NCBI GenBank assembly: GCA_028285755.1
Contig: JANQOQ010000006.1
Span: 1,030,160 to 1,094,159 of the forward strand
Direction: 5' to 3'
DNA from: Puniceicoccaceae bacterium
GTDB taxonomy: Bacteria; Verrucomicrobiota; Verrucomicrobiia; Opitutales; JAFGAQ01
DNA: 64,000 bases
Shown here: one piece after another, positions 44,231 through 53,349 of the stretch
How positions within the stretch are numbered: the stretch's first letter is position 1
How the letters are laid out: every line of letters starts with the position of its first letter
The notes under the pieces: model-generated
What the model saw: only the letters and a program-made list of their open reading frames with translations
Database searches by the model: none
Told to the model about the DNA's origin: nothing
Translations under genes and position numbers: made by a program

Positions 44231-45028
44231 ATGAAAGCACTCACATTCCTCCTTTTATTACTACTGTCTGTTGCGAATCCACTGAACGCAAAAGTCATTG
44301 ATCGCTTCGATTCCCCAGCCGCAAAGCAGGGTGTAGCTATCGACGAGGACGCTATTTACGTCATCAGCAACTTCGAGATTATCAAATATGACAAGACCAC
44401 CAAAGACCAACTCGCCCATTGGGCATGTGAGGAAGGCAAGCCACTCATCCATTTGAATGCAGGAACCATTCACGAGGGCAAACTATACTGCGCACACTCC
44501 AACTACCCCGAATGGCCCATGGAGAGCTCCATCGAAGTGTGGGATACCGAAACCCTGGAGCATATTGAGTCCATCAGTCTTGGTGTATTTGTGGGCTCCG
44601 CCACCTGGGTTGTGCGTCACAAATACCAGTGGTGGATGGGCTTCGCCCATTACTCCGGGCGTGGTGCAAATCCGGGACAGGATAACAGCTGGACGCAGGT
44701 GATCGTGCTCGATGACAACTGGCAACGCGTACGCGGCTACACTTTTCCTAAGGACATCAAGGAGCGTTTCGGCACTCGCAGCAATTCAGGTGGAGACTGG
44801 GGACCGGATGGCAGGCTTTACATCACAGGTCACGACCACAAGGAGCTCTACGTAATGGAATTGCCCACCGGTGGCTCCAAACTCGTCCATCTGGATACCA
44901 TCCCTGCGGAAATCGAAGGCCAAGCCTTCATGTGGGATCGCACCCAAGAGGGTCACCTCTACGGTATCATCAAGGGTAACCGTGAAGTGATCATATCAGA
45001 TTTAAGCGAATATCTAGCAAAAGATTAG
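44231..45028 (+). CDS. Exported protein of unknown function
   Basis: A 265-aa protein with a strong signal peptide (ALTFLLLLLLSVANPLNA). The rest reads as repeated short beta strands with Trp and Gly, like a beta-propeller (GVAIDEDAIYVISNFEIIKYDK, SIEVWDTETLEHIESISLG, GDWGPDGRLYITGHDHKELYVME). No catalytic motif is recognised. It starts 79 bases after the receptor stop, past the terminator, and ends convergent with the PhoD gene (about 4-base overlap). Confidence 0.65.
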   Translation: MKALTFLLLLLLSVANPLNAKVIDRFDSPAAKQGVAIDEDAIYVISNFEIIKYDKTTKDQLAHWACEEGKPLIHLNAGTIHEGKLYCAHSNYPEWPMESSIEVWDTETLEHIESISLGVFVGSATWVVRHKYQWWMGFAHYSGRGANPGQDNSWTQVIVLDDNWQRVRGYTFPKDIKERFGTRSNSGGDWGPDGRLYITGHDHKELYVMELPTGGSKLVHLDTIPAEIEGQAFMWDRTQEGHLYGIIKGNREVIISDLSEYLAKD

Positions 45029-46425
45029 AAGCCATACGCTTTGTGCTCCTCAGCCAGTTTACGCAGTGCGTGCTCCTTTGAGTTGATCTTTTTATCCCAG
45101 GTTTTAACTCCGAGCTTTAGATCACTTCTCTGTACCACGAAGCGATCATACACACTGTCACCGTATAGGTTAATTACCTCAAACACCAGGCGCGGATCAT
45201 CCGCAGGCTCAAAACTGACAAGGCCGAAATTTACGGCACCGGTATAGGGCTCATCCATGTGGTATTCAGGCATGACTACGCGTGCCCGATTACTCGTATC
45301 CTGCGAGAGTGGCGAGCTTACAAATTCATACAGGTCATAACCGCCTTTTTCTGAGAAGGGTATCGCGTTGATTTCCGCACGGTGAGTATCCCCGGACATA
45401 AGCACCACACCCTCGATCTTTTCGTCGATTAAATACTGAAAGAGTGCATCGCGTTCCGTTATAAAGGAAGACCAGGAATCACCACCCGGCCCCTTGAGGC
45501 TGGTCCAGCCACTCCCACATACGAGCACCTTAAAGATCGCTTCACTCTTGCTAAGCTCTTCCTTCAGCCAGGCAAGCTGACCAGCTCCCAGCATGGTTTT
45601 GTTTACATCATCCGGTTTGTCATAGGGATCCCGATAATAGCGCCCGTCCAGAAAAAAGAAATCCACGCCCGAGTAAGTATATTTAAAGTACACACCCGGA
45701 TTGTCAGGCTCACCATAGGATGGATTTGCCCAGTATTGCTGGAAAATTTTGAGGGCGTCTTCCTTGATTGGGTTGGTGCGGTCGTGATCGTTGAGTCCGT
45801 AGTCATGGTCATCCCAGGTTGCGAGCATGGGAGTGCTTCGCATCAGCTCCTTGAGCATCGGTACGTTGTGATTCATGCGATAGAGCTCCGCAATAAACTG
45901 GGGATAGAGACTATCCGCATAGATATTATCTCCCACCCAGAAAAACAGATCCGGATCTGCAAGTGCGACCTGCTGCCAAATGGGCTGCAATCGATCGTCC
46001 TCTGCTTTACTGCAAGAGCCAAAACCCACGGTAAATGCCTTGTGATCTCCGTTCGCAGGGGCCGTTTTAAAGTGAAACGGATACTTATTTTTTAAGTATT
46101 TGGGTCCTTCCCCATCCACAAGAACCCGGTAATAGTAAACTGTATTAGCTTTCAGCCCCTCCACGTTCACGACTCCTGTAAAATCGTCTTCAGCCGCTAC
46201 GGCAACTACTGCAGACTCCTGGGCACCTTCCATAGAGGGATGAGTACTATACTGTATTAGGAACGGATATTCGCCAGTCACTCGACCCCAGATTTTGACA
46301 GAGTTTTCAGTCACCGCACCCAGCATGGGTCCCTGAATCAAACGGGGACTACCGGTATCATTACGATCTGCATATAGTGTATTTACAGCGATAGCGATCG
46401 CCAAAAAAGTGAGGATATTTTTCAT
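45025..46425 (-). CDS. Exported alkaline phosphatase D-type (PhoD-like) metallophosphatase
   Basis: A 466-aa protein with signal peptide (NILTFLAIAIAVNTLYAD). After a fibronectin-III-like N-terminal part (TENSVKIWGRVTGEY) the phosphatase core has GFGSCSKAEDDR, FFWVGDNIYAD, MLATWDDHDYGLNDHD, FFFLDGRYYRD and MSGDTHRAEIN. PhoD enzymes are phosphodiesterase/phosphomonoesterases, here probably periplasmic. Length is usual for the eukaryote-like PhoD branch. Confidence 0.88.
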   Translation of the reverse strand: MKNILTFLAIAIAVNTLYADRNDTGSPRLIQGPMLGAVTENSVKIWGRVTGEYPFLIQYSTHPSMEGAQESAVVAVAAEDDFTGVVNVEGLKANTVYYYRVLVDGEGPKYLKNKYPFHFKTAPANGDHKAFTVGFGSCSKAEDDRLQPIWQQVALADPDLFFWVGDNIYADSLYPQFIAELYRMNHNVPMLKELMRSTPMLATWDDHDYGLNDHDRTNPIKEDALKIFQQYWANPSYGEPDNPGVYFKYTYSGVDFFFLDGRYYRDPYDKPDDVNKTMLGAGQLAWLKEELSKSEAIFKVLVCGSGWTSLKGPGGDSWSSFITERDALFQYLIDEKIEGVVLMSGDTHRAEINAIPFSEKGGYDLYEFVSSPLSQDTSNRARVVMPEYHMDEPYTGAVNFGLVSFEPADDPRLVFEVINLYGDSVYDRFVVQRSDLKLGVKTWDKKINSKEHALRKLAEEHKAYGF

Positions 46426-46533
46426 AGCTAGGAATAAGCTATAGCCAACATTATATGAGATAGCCGGTCAATCCAGTGCGGTAATGTGACGAAATTGTTT
46501 GATACGTTTGAGGCGGATGCTTGTATTTTAATT

Positions 46534-47031
46534 ATGTCTCATGATAAGCCCATTCATATTATTGTAGCGTGCTCAGAGAATCGCGTGATCGCACATAAGG
46601 GTTCCATTCCCTGGCGAATTAAGGAGGACTTTCAGCATCTTTATCAATCGGTAGCCGGGGGAGTCGTTATTGAAGGGCGCAAAACTTATGAAGATATGGG
46701 CAAAGCCTACCCCAATACGCAGACACTCGTGGTTTCAAGCTCACCTCAAAATTATCCCGATGCTCAATCTTTCACATCGATTGAGGAAGCTATCGAATAT
46801 GCTCAAAGTCTGGAGGACTATAGCCCGATATGGATTGGAGGTGGTCAGCGCATTTACGATGAAGCATTTGCAATGGCAGATAAACTTTACCTAACCCTTG
46901 TTCACACCAACGTCGAGGGGGATACGTTTTTTCCCGACTGGCGGGATACATTTACGCAAGTTGTTTCCGAGCGCCGATCTTCCAATGCAAAATACGAATT
47001 TACTTTTTACGTGCTCGAACGGCCCCATTAA
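46534..47031 (+). CDS. folA: Dihydrofolate reductase
   Basis: 165 aa from the ATG at 46534; the frame opens at a GTG (46486) that would add an unusual N-terminus. It reduces dihydrofolate for thymidylate and one-carbon metabolism. Seen: IIVACSENRVIAHKGSIPWRIKEDF (substrate Asp-like Glu region), VVIEGRKTYEDMGK, TLVVSSSP, IWIGGGQRIYDEAFAMADKLYLT and DTFFPDW. The catalytic acid is in the KEDF part. No thyA is next to it. Confidence 0.9.
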   Translation: MSHDKPIHIIVACSENRVIAHKGSIPWRIKEDFQHLYQSVAGGVVIEGRKTYEDMGKAYPNTQTLVVSSSPQNYPDAQSFTSIEEAIEYAQSLEDYSPIWIGGGQRIYDEAFAMADKLYLTLVHTNVEGDTFFPDWRDTFTQVVSERRSSNAKYEFTFYVLERPH

Positions 47032-47044
47032 ACAACCTGGGGCC
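47021..47044. other. GC stem-loop at a convergent gene junction
   Basis: GGCCCC (47021-47026) pairs with GGGGCC (47039-47044) over a 12-base loop, across the convergent stops of folA and the small membrane protein gene. No T run on either side, so at best an imperfect terminator. Confidence 0.3.
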
Positions 47045-47444
47045 TGCGATAAATCGCAGCCGCTACCAGGCCAAGTATTAAGTAAGTAAATATACTCCCC
47101 AGGAACCATCCAAGTGCCAAACGTGCCGGGACATCCACTGCGATGTAGGTAAAAACAGAAGTCAACGGGCCTATCAACAGGCCAAACATCAGACCAAAAC
47201 GCACACCTTCCGCCCAACCCTTGCCTTGGTAACCCTTGGCAAACACATATACAAAAATCAGGCTCGTCAGCACATAACTGCCATATAACAAAGGTACGAG
47301 TGTGTTCATCTGCTCCTGGCTGCGCCACACATCCTGCGTAAGCTCATACAACTCCCTCAGAACAAAACCATGCAAAAAAACATGCAGTGCTGTAAGCACT
47401 ACAAAAACTGCCAGTGAGGCCAAAAAATAACGTGGCATGTTCAT
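47028..47444 (-). CDS. Small four-helix membrane protein, 138 aa
   Basis: An integral membrane protein with about four hydrophobic helices (FLASLAVFVVLTALHVFLHGF, LYGSYVLTSLIFVYVFA, FGLMFGLLIGPLTSVFTYIAV, WFLGSIFTYLILGLVAAAIY). No recognised family or charged signature. Two ATGs (47444, 47438) are possible starts. It overlaps the folA stop by four bases. Confidence 0.7.
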   Translation of the reverse strand: MNMPRYFLASLAVFVVLTALHVFLHGFVLRELYELTQDVWRSQEQMNTLVPLLYGSYVLTSLIFVYVFAKGYQGKGWAEGVRFGLMFGLLIGPLTSVFTYIAVDVPARLALGWFLGSIFTYLILGLVAAAIYRRPQVV

Positions 47445-47586
47445 AAGCTGCTAATTGTAAATGTTTTAAAGGAAGTGTCTTTACGGCTCAAGAGTTTTTA
47501 ACGCAGTTTCTCAGAAAATATTAAAATCCGACAGCTAAAATTATGGGTGGACTCACTCAGAAATCTCACCTTATCTCAATAATAAG

Positions 47587-50073
47587 ATGTCACTGGAGAC
47601 TTTGGACATTGCCCTGACTATTCCTGATCTTTGGCAACAAGAGGCGGTTCGCTACCTTGAGGGTGGCTACGACGTCGTTGTTGATGCCCCCACAGGTGCC
47701 GGAAAGACCTATATTTTCGAGCTTGTGGCCAAATCTGGCTATTTAAAGGGCCAGGCGATATACACCGTTCCCACACGTGCACTCGCCAATGATAAGCTAA
47801 TGGAGTGGCGCGATAAGAACTGGAATGTGGGCATTGCCACCGGAGATATCGCTGACAATCTGGATGCACCGATCATAGTCGCCACTCTCGAGACCCAAAA
47901 GGCCCGGTTGCTGCGTCGTGAAAACCCTGCCCTGCTCGTCATTGATGAATATCAGATGATCGCAGACTCCTCCCGAGGGGTAAACTACGAGATTACGCTC
48001 GCAATCACACCTCCGGATACTCAGTTGCTTCTACTGAGTGGTAGTGTGCAAAATCCGGAAAAAATCGTTGAGTGGTTAAACCGAATTGGACGTAAAGCCA
48101 AGCTCATCAGCCACAAGGAACGACCGGTTCCCCAGGAGGAAGTCTACCTGGAAGCTCTCAACAATCGTATCCCAAAATCCATTTACGGCACCTGGCCCCG
48201 TCATATTGCGAAAGCGCTCACGGCAGACCTGGGTCCAATTTTAATGTTTGCACCCCAGCGTAAGGAAAGTGAGCGTATTGCCCGCCAACTGGCTGCCAGT
48301 TTTCCTTTAGATGATCCTCTGGAGCTGACCCCGGAGCAAAAATCCCTCGCGGGAGATAAGCTTGCTAAACTTTTGAAGGCCCGGGTGGCCTACCATCACA
48401 GTGGTCTAAGTTATAAGCAACGCGCCGGAGTCATCGAACCCCTTGCAAAAGCGGGTCAACTAAGGGTCGTCGTCGCAACAACCGGTCTGGGCGCAGGCAT
48501 CAATTTTTCGATGCGCTCCGTAATTGTAACCGACAGGCAATACCGCCAAAACCTCGAACAAGTGCAAGTAAGGCCTGACGAGCTTCTACAGATGTTTGGC
48601 AGAGCCGGTAGACGGGGCAAAGACGAGCGGGGCTATGTCCTCATAGCTCCCAACATCCCGCGCCTGGAGGATGCTGCACCCATAAAGCTCAAACGCACCT
48701 CCCAGATCGACTGGCCCGCATTTCTCACCTACATGCACCAGGCGCAGTCGCATAAACAAGACCCTAAAAAAGCAGCCAATTTACTCGCTTCGCACCTCTT
48801 CACAGATAAGCCAATCGATCTGGGCTTTAAAGATGCTTTTGCGCTTTTCGATCAGACTGAGCCCAAAAAATCTACTACAGAAGCTAAAAGTGGGGACGCT
48901 AAAGACACCATCGTTGAAATTTTAACCAGCCATAACAGGTGGGAGCGCCGCAAGGGTCCCCAATCTACAACTTTGGGAGAGTCCCTCTATTATCACCGGG
49001 AGCATTGGAAAAAATCAATAGAAGTAGCTGAAGCACTGGATCAATTTGCATTTGGAACCACCAGCCTTATCCAAAGCAGCAAAGAGCGAATCTATGGCAA
49101 AGACTGGGTGGTTGCGCACTTCCCCAAAGAAGACGGGCAGAATAAGTGTGAGCTCACCAAAAAGTACAGAGCCAAAGTCAACAAAATGTTGAGAAATGCG
49201 AACAACAGCAATTTGATTCCACGTCGCTGGACGATCGAAGAACTCGAGAAGCACTTGCAAACCAGCATTCCGCAAGTAACAGGCGGCGGTAAACTGGTTG
49301 AAATCATTGAACGCGGTGGCTCTGTTGTCGCCCGGCTACGCTTGGATGGAGTCAGGATTCTTGCACGCAAGGATAGCAAAGGTGCTTATTTATTTTGTCC
49401 ACCCGAACGGAAGGTCAATAATACCTATCAAAAATTCACGCTCGCTGAACACCAGAATGCGACCCAAAAGAGCTCCAACAAGAGCACAATAGCCGAAACC
49501 TGGCAGTCCCTGGGATTGGTAGATGCGGATGCTTACCCAACCCGACGGGGGGTATTATTCAGCTACTTCAATCATGGTGAGGGGTTGGCAGTTGCTGCAG
49601 CATTGGAAGATCCCGAATATCCGGTCGAAGAGATCGTGCAGGACCTCGCCAACCTGCGTGCAGGCCACCGTTTTGATGCTATGGGCGAGCAGGGTTCACG
49701 CATGACTTTTGTCTGCCGGGAGGCCTATGGGAGTGTCACCTACCCGGGCTACCTTAAGCGGGGACTGCCCGAAGAATATGGCGAGGGAGCTTCCGATTTG
49801 GTGGTTAAAATCCTGGATGACCCCAAATATAAATATCAGATCGAAGATGAAGACATCAAAACGGGCGATGTCGAACGCATCCTGTTGGAGTGGCGCAGCA
49901 TCATCCGGCAAATCGCAAATGCCCCGGAATTCCCGTGGGATCGATGGCTGGAACTACAACATCAGGCACGTCAAAACCTCAGTCAATCCGAACGTTCCCG
50001 CAACCTGTTCGAGTTTCCAAGACTGACTTCACGTCAAAAATCCCGAAAGCCCATCCCCATCAAATGGCGTTGA
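47587..50073 (+). CDS. Ski2-like superfamily II helicase
   Basis: An 828-aa SF2 helicase. The N-terminal part has DAPTGAGKT (Walker A, about residue 37), PTRALANDKLMEWR, ATLETQKARLL and the DEYQ-type box VIDEYQMIA, LSGSVQNPEKI. The second RecA domain shows VAYHHSGLSYKQR, ATTGLGAGINF and QMFGRAGRRGKDERGYVL, like Ski2/Mtr4. The C-terminal 400 residues (from about 425) have no domain I recognise, with blocks such as RAKVNKMLRN and RRWTIEELEK. DNA or RNA may be the substrate. It overlaps the convergent M14-like gene by 14 bases. Confidence 0.8.
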   Translation: MSLETLDIALTIPDLWQQEAVRYLEGGYDVVVDAPTGAGKTYIFELVAKSGYLKGQAIYTVPTRALANDKLMEWRDKNWNVGIATGDIADNLDAPIIVATLETQKARLLRRENPALLVIDEYQMIADSSRGVNYEITLAITPPDTQLLLLSGSVQNPEKIVEWLNRIGRKAKLISHKERPVPQEEVYLEALNNRIPKSIYGTWPRHIAKALTADLGPILMFAPQRKESERIARQLAASFPLDDPLELTPEQKSLAGDKLAKLLKARVAYHHSGLSYKQRAGVIEPLAKAGQLRVVVATTGLGAGINFSMRSVIVTDRQYRQNLEQVQVRPDELLQMFGRAGRRGKDERGYVLIAPNIPRLEDAAPIKLKRTSQIDWPAFLTYMHQAQSHKQDPKKAANLLASHLFTDKPIDLGFKDAFALFDQTEPKKSTTEAKSGDAKDTIVEILTSHNRWERRKGPQSTTLGESLYYHREHWKKSIEVAEALDQFAFGTTSLIQSSKERIYGKDWVVAHFPKEDGQNKCELTKKYRAKVNKMLRNANNSNLIPRRWTIEELEKHLQTSIPQVTGGGKLVEIIERGGSVVARLRLDGVRILARKDSKGAYLFCPPERKVNNTYQKFTLAEHQNATQKSSNKSTIAETWQSLGLVDADAYPTRRGVLFSYFNHGEGLAVAAALEDPEYPVEEIVQDLANLRAGHRFDAMGEQGSRMTFVCREAYGSVTYPGYLKRGLPEEYGEGASDLVVKILDDPKYKYQIEDEDIKTGDVERILLEWRSIIRQIANAPEFPWDRWLELQHQARQNLSQSERSRNLFEFPRLTSRQKSRKPIPIKWR

Positions 50074-50824
50074 CCGCAGCCAGAACCGCATTCGACAAAG
50101 CCTTTACCCGGACATCCATTTCAAATGCACTGGGTGCTTCAAAGGTGTATTGAAGCTTCGCCTTTTCTTCGAAATAAATATACAGCGCTTCCGCCCACTC
50201 TCCCTGTAATTTGGGGTCCACATCAGCGTCATTGGGATCCGGTCGGATAATGCCACCCTGAGCAGGCATTTCATCGATCTCCTCAGATAGATCAATGGGG
50301 CAAACTTCGGCAACGACTTCAACAATTTTATCTGCAACCCATGCCTCTTTAGAATCCGCAATATCGTATAAATAGAATCCCTGTGATTCCCAGTCTTCAT
50401 GAAGTAATAATGCCAAATCATAGCTGGTTTTGCTCTCGATAACCTCAATCACTCTCTTCGCTTCAAAACTCCGGGGAGATTTAAAGTCACGGTTGATATC
50501 GATTCCCTGAGCATTTTCCCGCGTATTCCTGGCCAACCCGCTAGGATTAACCATCGGAACAATCACCCAATGCAACTGCTCACTGAAAAGGCCTCTTTCA
50601 AACATGTCCGCTACTGCCAGCACACCTGCAGGTTCATCCCCATGGACTCCAGCAGACATATAAATCGTTTTAGCGTCTTTATTCGGGCTTTCCTTATGAT
50701 ACCATTTGAGTCTGTAATCGTGAATTTCCAATAACGGCTCCGTGAAGAACCCACATTGCACTGCCAACGTATCAATGGAGCCTAAGGTGGATTGGATATC
50801 TATTTGCTCGCCTGTATAAGCCAT
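50060..50824 (-). CDS. M14-like zinc peptidase/deacylase (succinylglutamate desuccinylase-aspartoacylase type)
   Basis: 254 aa from the ATG at 50824; a GTG at 50839 adds five residues. The zinc motif is MSAGVHGDEPAG (HxxE), the substrate loop MVNPSGLARNTRENAQGID with INRDF, the third ligand in LLLHEDWE, and the catalytic Glu in YTFEAPS. Short M14 proteins of this kind remove acyl or amino-acid groups. No neighbour fixes the substrate. Confidence 0.85.
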   Translation of the reverse strand: MAYTGEQIDIQSTLGSIDTLAVQCGFFTEPLLEIHDYRLKWYHKESPNKDAKTIYMSAGVHGDEPAGVLAVADMFERGLFSEQLHWVIVPMVNPSGLARNTRENAQGIDINRDFKSPRSFEAKRVIEVIESKTSYDLALLLHEDWESQGFYLYDIADSKEAWVADKIVEVVAEVCPIDLSEEIDEMPAQGGIIRPDPNDADVDPKLQGEWAEALYIYFEEKAKLQYTFEAPSAFEMDVRVKALSNAVLAAVNAI

Positions 50825-50879
50825 AACGCCAATAAACACATAAGATTTAGAATATTACAATCCCGCGCCCAAGTTTGAC

Positions 50880-51620
50880 ATGACATCGCCCAGCCTATCC
50901 ATTATTCTGCCTTGCGCCGGGGACGGGCTACGGCTGGGCTTGGATATCCCTAAGGAGCTCTATGAGGTACAGTCGGGGGTCCCACTCATTCAATACAGCC
51001 TCAATCATATTATAGCAGCGCACGAAATCAACATACATATACAGGTCCTGATAGTAACCAAACCGGGCAAAACTCAGGTCGTTGATTATATCCGCAACAC
51101 ATTACCAAGACAAATTCCTATCATCCCCATCGATTTCGATCATAATTACGAAGAATGGCCCGGGTCCATTTATTCTGCCAAAGCCTACTATACAGAGTAT
51201 AATCTGGTATTATTGCCGGATAGTTACCTGACAATACCACCCAACCAATCATTGCTTCAGGTTATGCTGAGTGCACTTCAAAACCATTCTCTTGTATTTG
51301 GTACAAGATTATGCTCCGATCCTACTTCTCTTCAAAACCTGGGTGCACTGTATGTTGAGGATAACTCAACAATCACCCGATTTCAGGATAAACCTCAAAA
51401 GGATCAGCATCTCTATAATGGATACTGGGGTTGCTTCGGATTTCGCAAAGACATCGCTGATGAACTACATGATTTCCTGATCAAATCTGTCAAAAAGCAC
51501 GCAGTTAATTACAATGATCGATCATTCTATCCAGCCTGGTCATTTGAGGTTGATGATTATTACGATCTGGGCACCTGGTCCCGTATTGAAGCTTTTAAAG
51601 CGGAAATTTTAAGTAGTTAA
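50880..51620 (+). CDS. Sugar nucleotidyltransferase-like protein
   Basis: A 246-aa protein of the NTP-transferase fold (RfbA/GlmU type). The N-terminal LPCAGDGLRLG corresponds to the nucleotide loop (usual AGGxGTRL) with the later Lys in DIPKELYEV. VLLPDSYLT holds the metal Asp, FQDKPQ a typical loop, and the closing VDDYYDLGTWSRIEAF is like glucose-1-phosphate thymidylyltransferases. The specific sugar is unknown. It converges with the glycosyltransferase. Confidence 0.8.
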   Translation: MTSPSLSIILPCAGDGLRLGLDIPKELYEVQSGVPLIQYSLNHIIAAHEINIHIQVLIVTKPGKTQVVDYIRNTLPRQIPIIPIDFDHNYEEWPGSIYSAKAYYTEYNLVLLPDSYLTIPPNQSLLQVMLSALQNHSLVFGTRLCSDPTSLQNLGALYVEDNSTITRFQDKPQKDQHLYNGYWGCFGFRKDIADELHDFLIKSVKKHAVNYNDRSFYPAWSFEVDDYYDLGTWSRIEAFKAEILSS

Positions 51621-52462
51621 CCAAGCTCAGTGCGCAACTTATCGGCATACCCCAGGCGAAGCTCATCCCGATCCTCTGTCCATTTTTGGGTTAAAGTCTC
51701 CAACTCAGTTTCAAGGATGACTTTTGCCTGCTGCCATTTTTCTGCATCAAGGTGGGTCTTTGTAAATCGTATGCGATTCCTCTGAAAAAGATAAGTGGTG
51801 TAGTAGGCTTTTTTGCGCGTCGATTTACCTATGGAATGCTGAATCGCCGCCTCATAACAACGGGCCAAACGTAAACCTTGCGAGTGTGCCCGGATGCTAA
51901 AATCGACATCCTCCCAGAACATAAAATAAGACTCATCCATACCGTCCAGTCGCTCAAAGGCCCGTTTACTTAGCCAGAATGCTGTGCCCGGCACATAATC
52001 CCATTCACCCAATAGGTCAGGCAAGCCCTGGCTACGATGATGTTTAAGGGTCAATGAATCCGGATCAAAATATCCTCCAACCGAATCCATGGTGCCGTTA
52101 TGCGCATTCAGGATCAGCGGAGCAACCATATCAGCACGGTTCGCATCTGCACATGCCTTACATTTTTCATAAGTCTGTGAGGTCAAAAGAGTATCATTGG
52201 TAAGAAACAATAGGTTTTCGGCTCCCAGCTCTATGGCCCTTTTTACCCCCGCATTAAAGCCCGCAGAATATCCCCCATTCGGTTCAATACGATGAATTTG
52301 TAGGTCGGGATAGATACTGAGCAATTTTTTCTTAGTTTCCGGCAGCGAACCGTTATCGAGACACAAAATCTCTTCTATGCTATATCCTGAGGATAAAATT
52401 GATTCGAGACAATTGAGCGTTAAGGAGGTTTTATTGTAGAAAAGTAATACTATCTTAACCAT
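51617..52462 (-). CDS. Family 2 glycosyltransferase
   Basis: A 281-aa GT-A enzyme. FYNKTSLTLNCLESIL opens it, CLDNGS is the first acidic motif, NGGYSAGFNAGV the nucleotide-binding part, and FLTNDTLL the metal motif (NDD in others). YFMFWEDVDFSIRAHSQG holds the catalytic EDVD segment, similar to rhamnosyltransferase-type GT2. It has no membrane helix. It lies 5 bases after the uridine-phosphorylase-like gene, on the same strand. Confidence 0.9.
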   Translation of the reverse strand: MVKIVLLFYNKTSLTLNCLESILSSGYSIEEILCLDNGSLPETKKKLLSIYPDLQIHRIEPNGGYSAGFNAGVKRAIELGAENLLFLTNDTLLTSQTYEKCKACADANRADMVAPLILNAHNGTMDSVGGYFDPDSLTLKHHRSQGLPDLLGEWDYVPGTAFWLSKRAFERLDGMDESYFMFWEDVDFSIRAHSQGLRLARCYEAAIQHSIGKSTRKKAYYTTYLFQRNRIRFTKTHLDAEKWQQAKVILETELETLTQKWTEDRDELRLGYADKLRTELG

Positions 52463-52467
52463 TCATA

Positions 52468-53241
52468 CTAGACAATCACATGGTTATTCAAATAACCCAT
52501 AACACACCGAATCGCGTTCTCCACTGCCTTATCCTTAAGTTGCAGGTTAATGGTCTCCGCTTCCGTTCGCTGTGCAACAATCGCACATACACAAGCTGCG
52601 CGAAAACCATATACAGAGCCCATTTTAAATAAAGTCGCAGCCTCCATTTCCATATTAAGGATATTCAGGTTATCAAGCTCTTGTACCCAATTGCGTAAAT
52701 GGGGAAGTAAATTCGGATTTGCACTATCAGTACGCCCCTGGCCTTCATAAAAAGTATCCAGGCTCGCCGTAATCCCCAAATGATACGGTATACTATTTTT
52801 GGTAGCAGCTGCTACTAATTGCGCAGTCAGTAACGTGTCTGCCACAGCGGGGTATTCAGCCGGCGCAATATCATTGGCTGCTCCCTGCCGACACATGGCC
52901 GCGCTTGAGATTACGATATCGCCGATGCTTATGTCCCTGGACACTGCACCACTCGTACCAATCCGGATAATCGTTTCGACCCCCAACTGCACCAGCTCAT
53001 TGACGATAATGGATAAAGAGGGCGCACCCATACCACTGGTAGCAGATAAAACAGGCTGTCCCCTCACCCACCCCAGATAACTATTAAGCCCCCGATTTTC
53101 TGAAAGTATGCGCGTATTCTCAAAATGCTCATCAGCGATCTTATGGGCCCTTTGCGGATCTCCTGAGAGCAAAGCCAGTTTTGGTGTGGGGCTTCCTAAA
53201 TCTGACTTTCCAAATCCTAAATGGTAGAATGATTCTGACAT
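52468..53241 (-). CDS. Nucleoside phosphorylase, uridine phosphorylase-like
   Basis: A 257-aa phosphorylase of the PNP/UdP superfamily, splitting a ribonucleoside with phosphate. Motifs: LLSGDPQRAHKIA (phosphate loop), TSGMGAPSLSIIVNEL, IRIGTSGAVS, IGDIVISSAAMCRQGAAND and NMEMEAATLFKMG with the ribose-binding Met-Glu. Uridine is the likely substrate from the QGAAND / EMEAATL pattern, not certain. Divergent from the dinG-like gene. Confidence 0.88.
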   Translation of the reverse strand: MSESFYHLGFGKSDLGSPTPKLALLSGDPQRAHKIADEHFENTRILSENRGLNSYLGWVRGQPVLSATSGMGAPSLSIIVNELVQLGVETIIRIGTSGAVSRDISIGDIVISSAAMCRQGAANDIAPAEYPAVADTLLTAQLVAAATKNSIPYHLGITASLDTFYEGQGRTDSANPNLLPHLRNWVQELDNLNILNMEMEAATLFKMGSVYGFRAACVCAIVAQRTEAETINLQLKDKAVENAIRCVMGYLNNHVIV

Positions 53242-53349
53242 ACGGGTAAGATTTTAATTTAGTGATCAATGTTTCACATTTTTAATTAGACAACGCAGAT
53301 AATTTTGGTGCTAATATCAAAACCAGTAACTTAACGCGGGACAAACACT

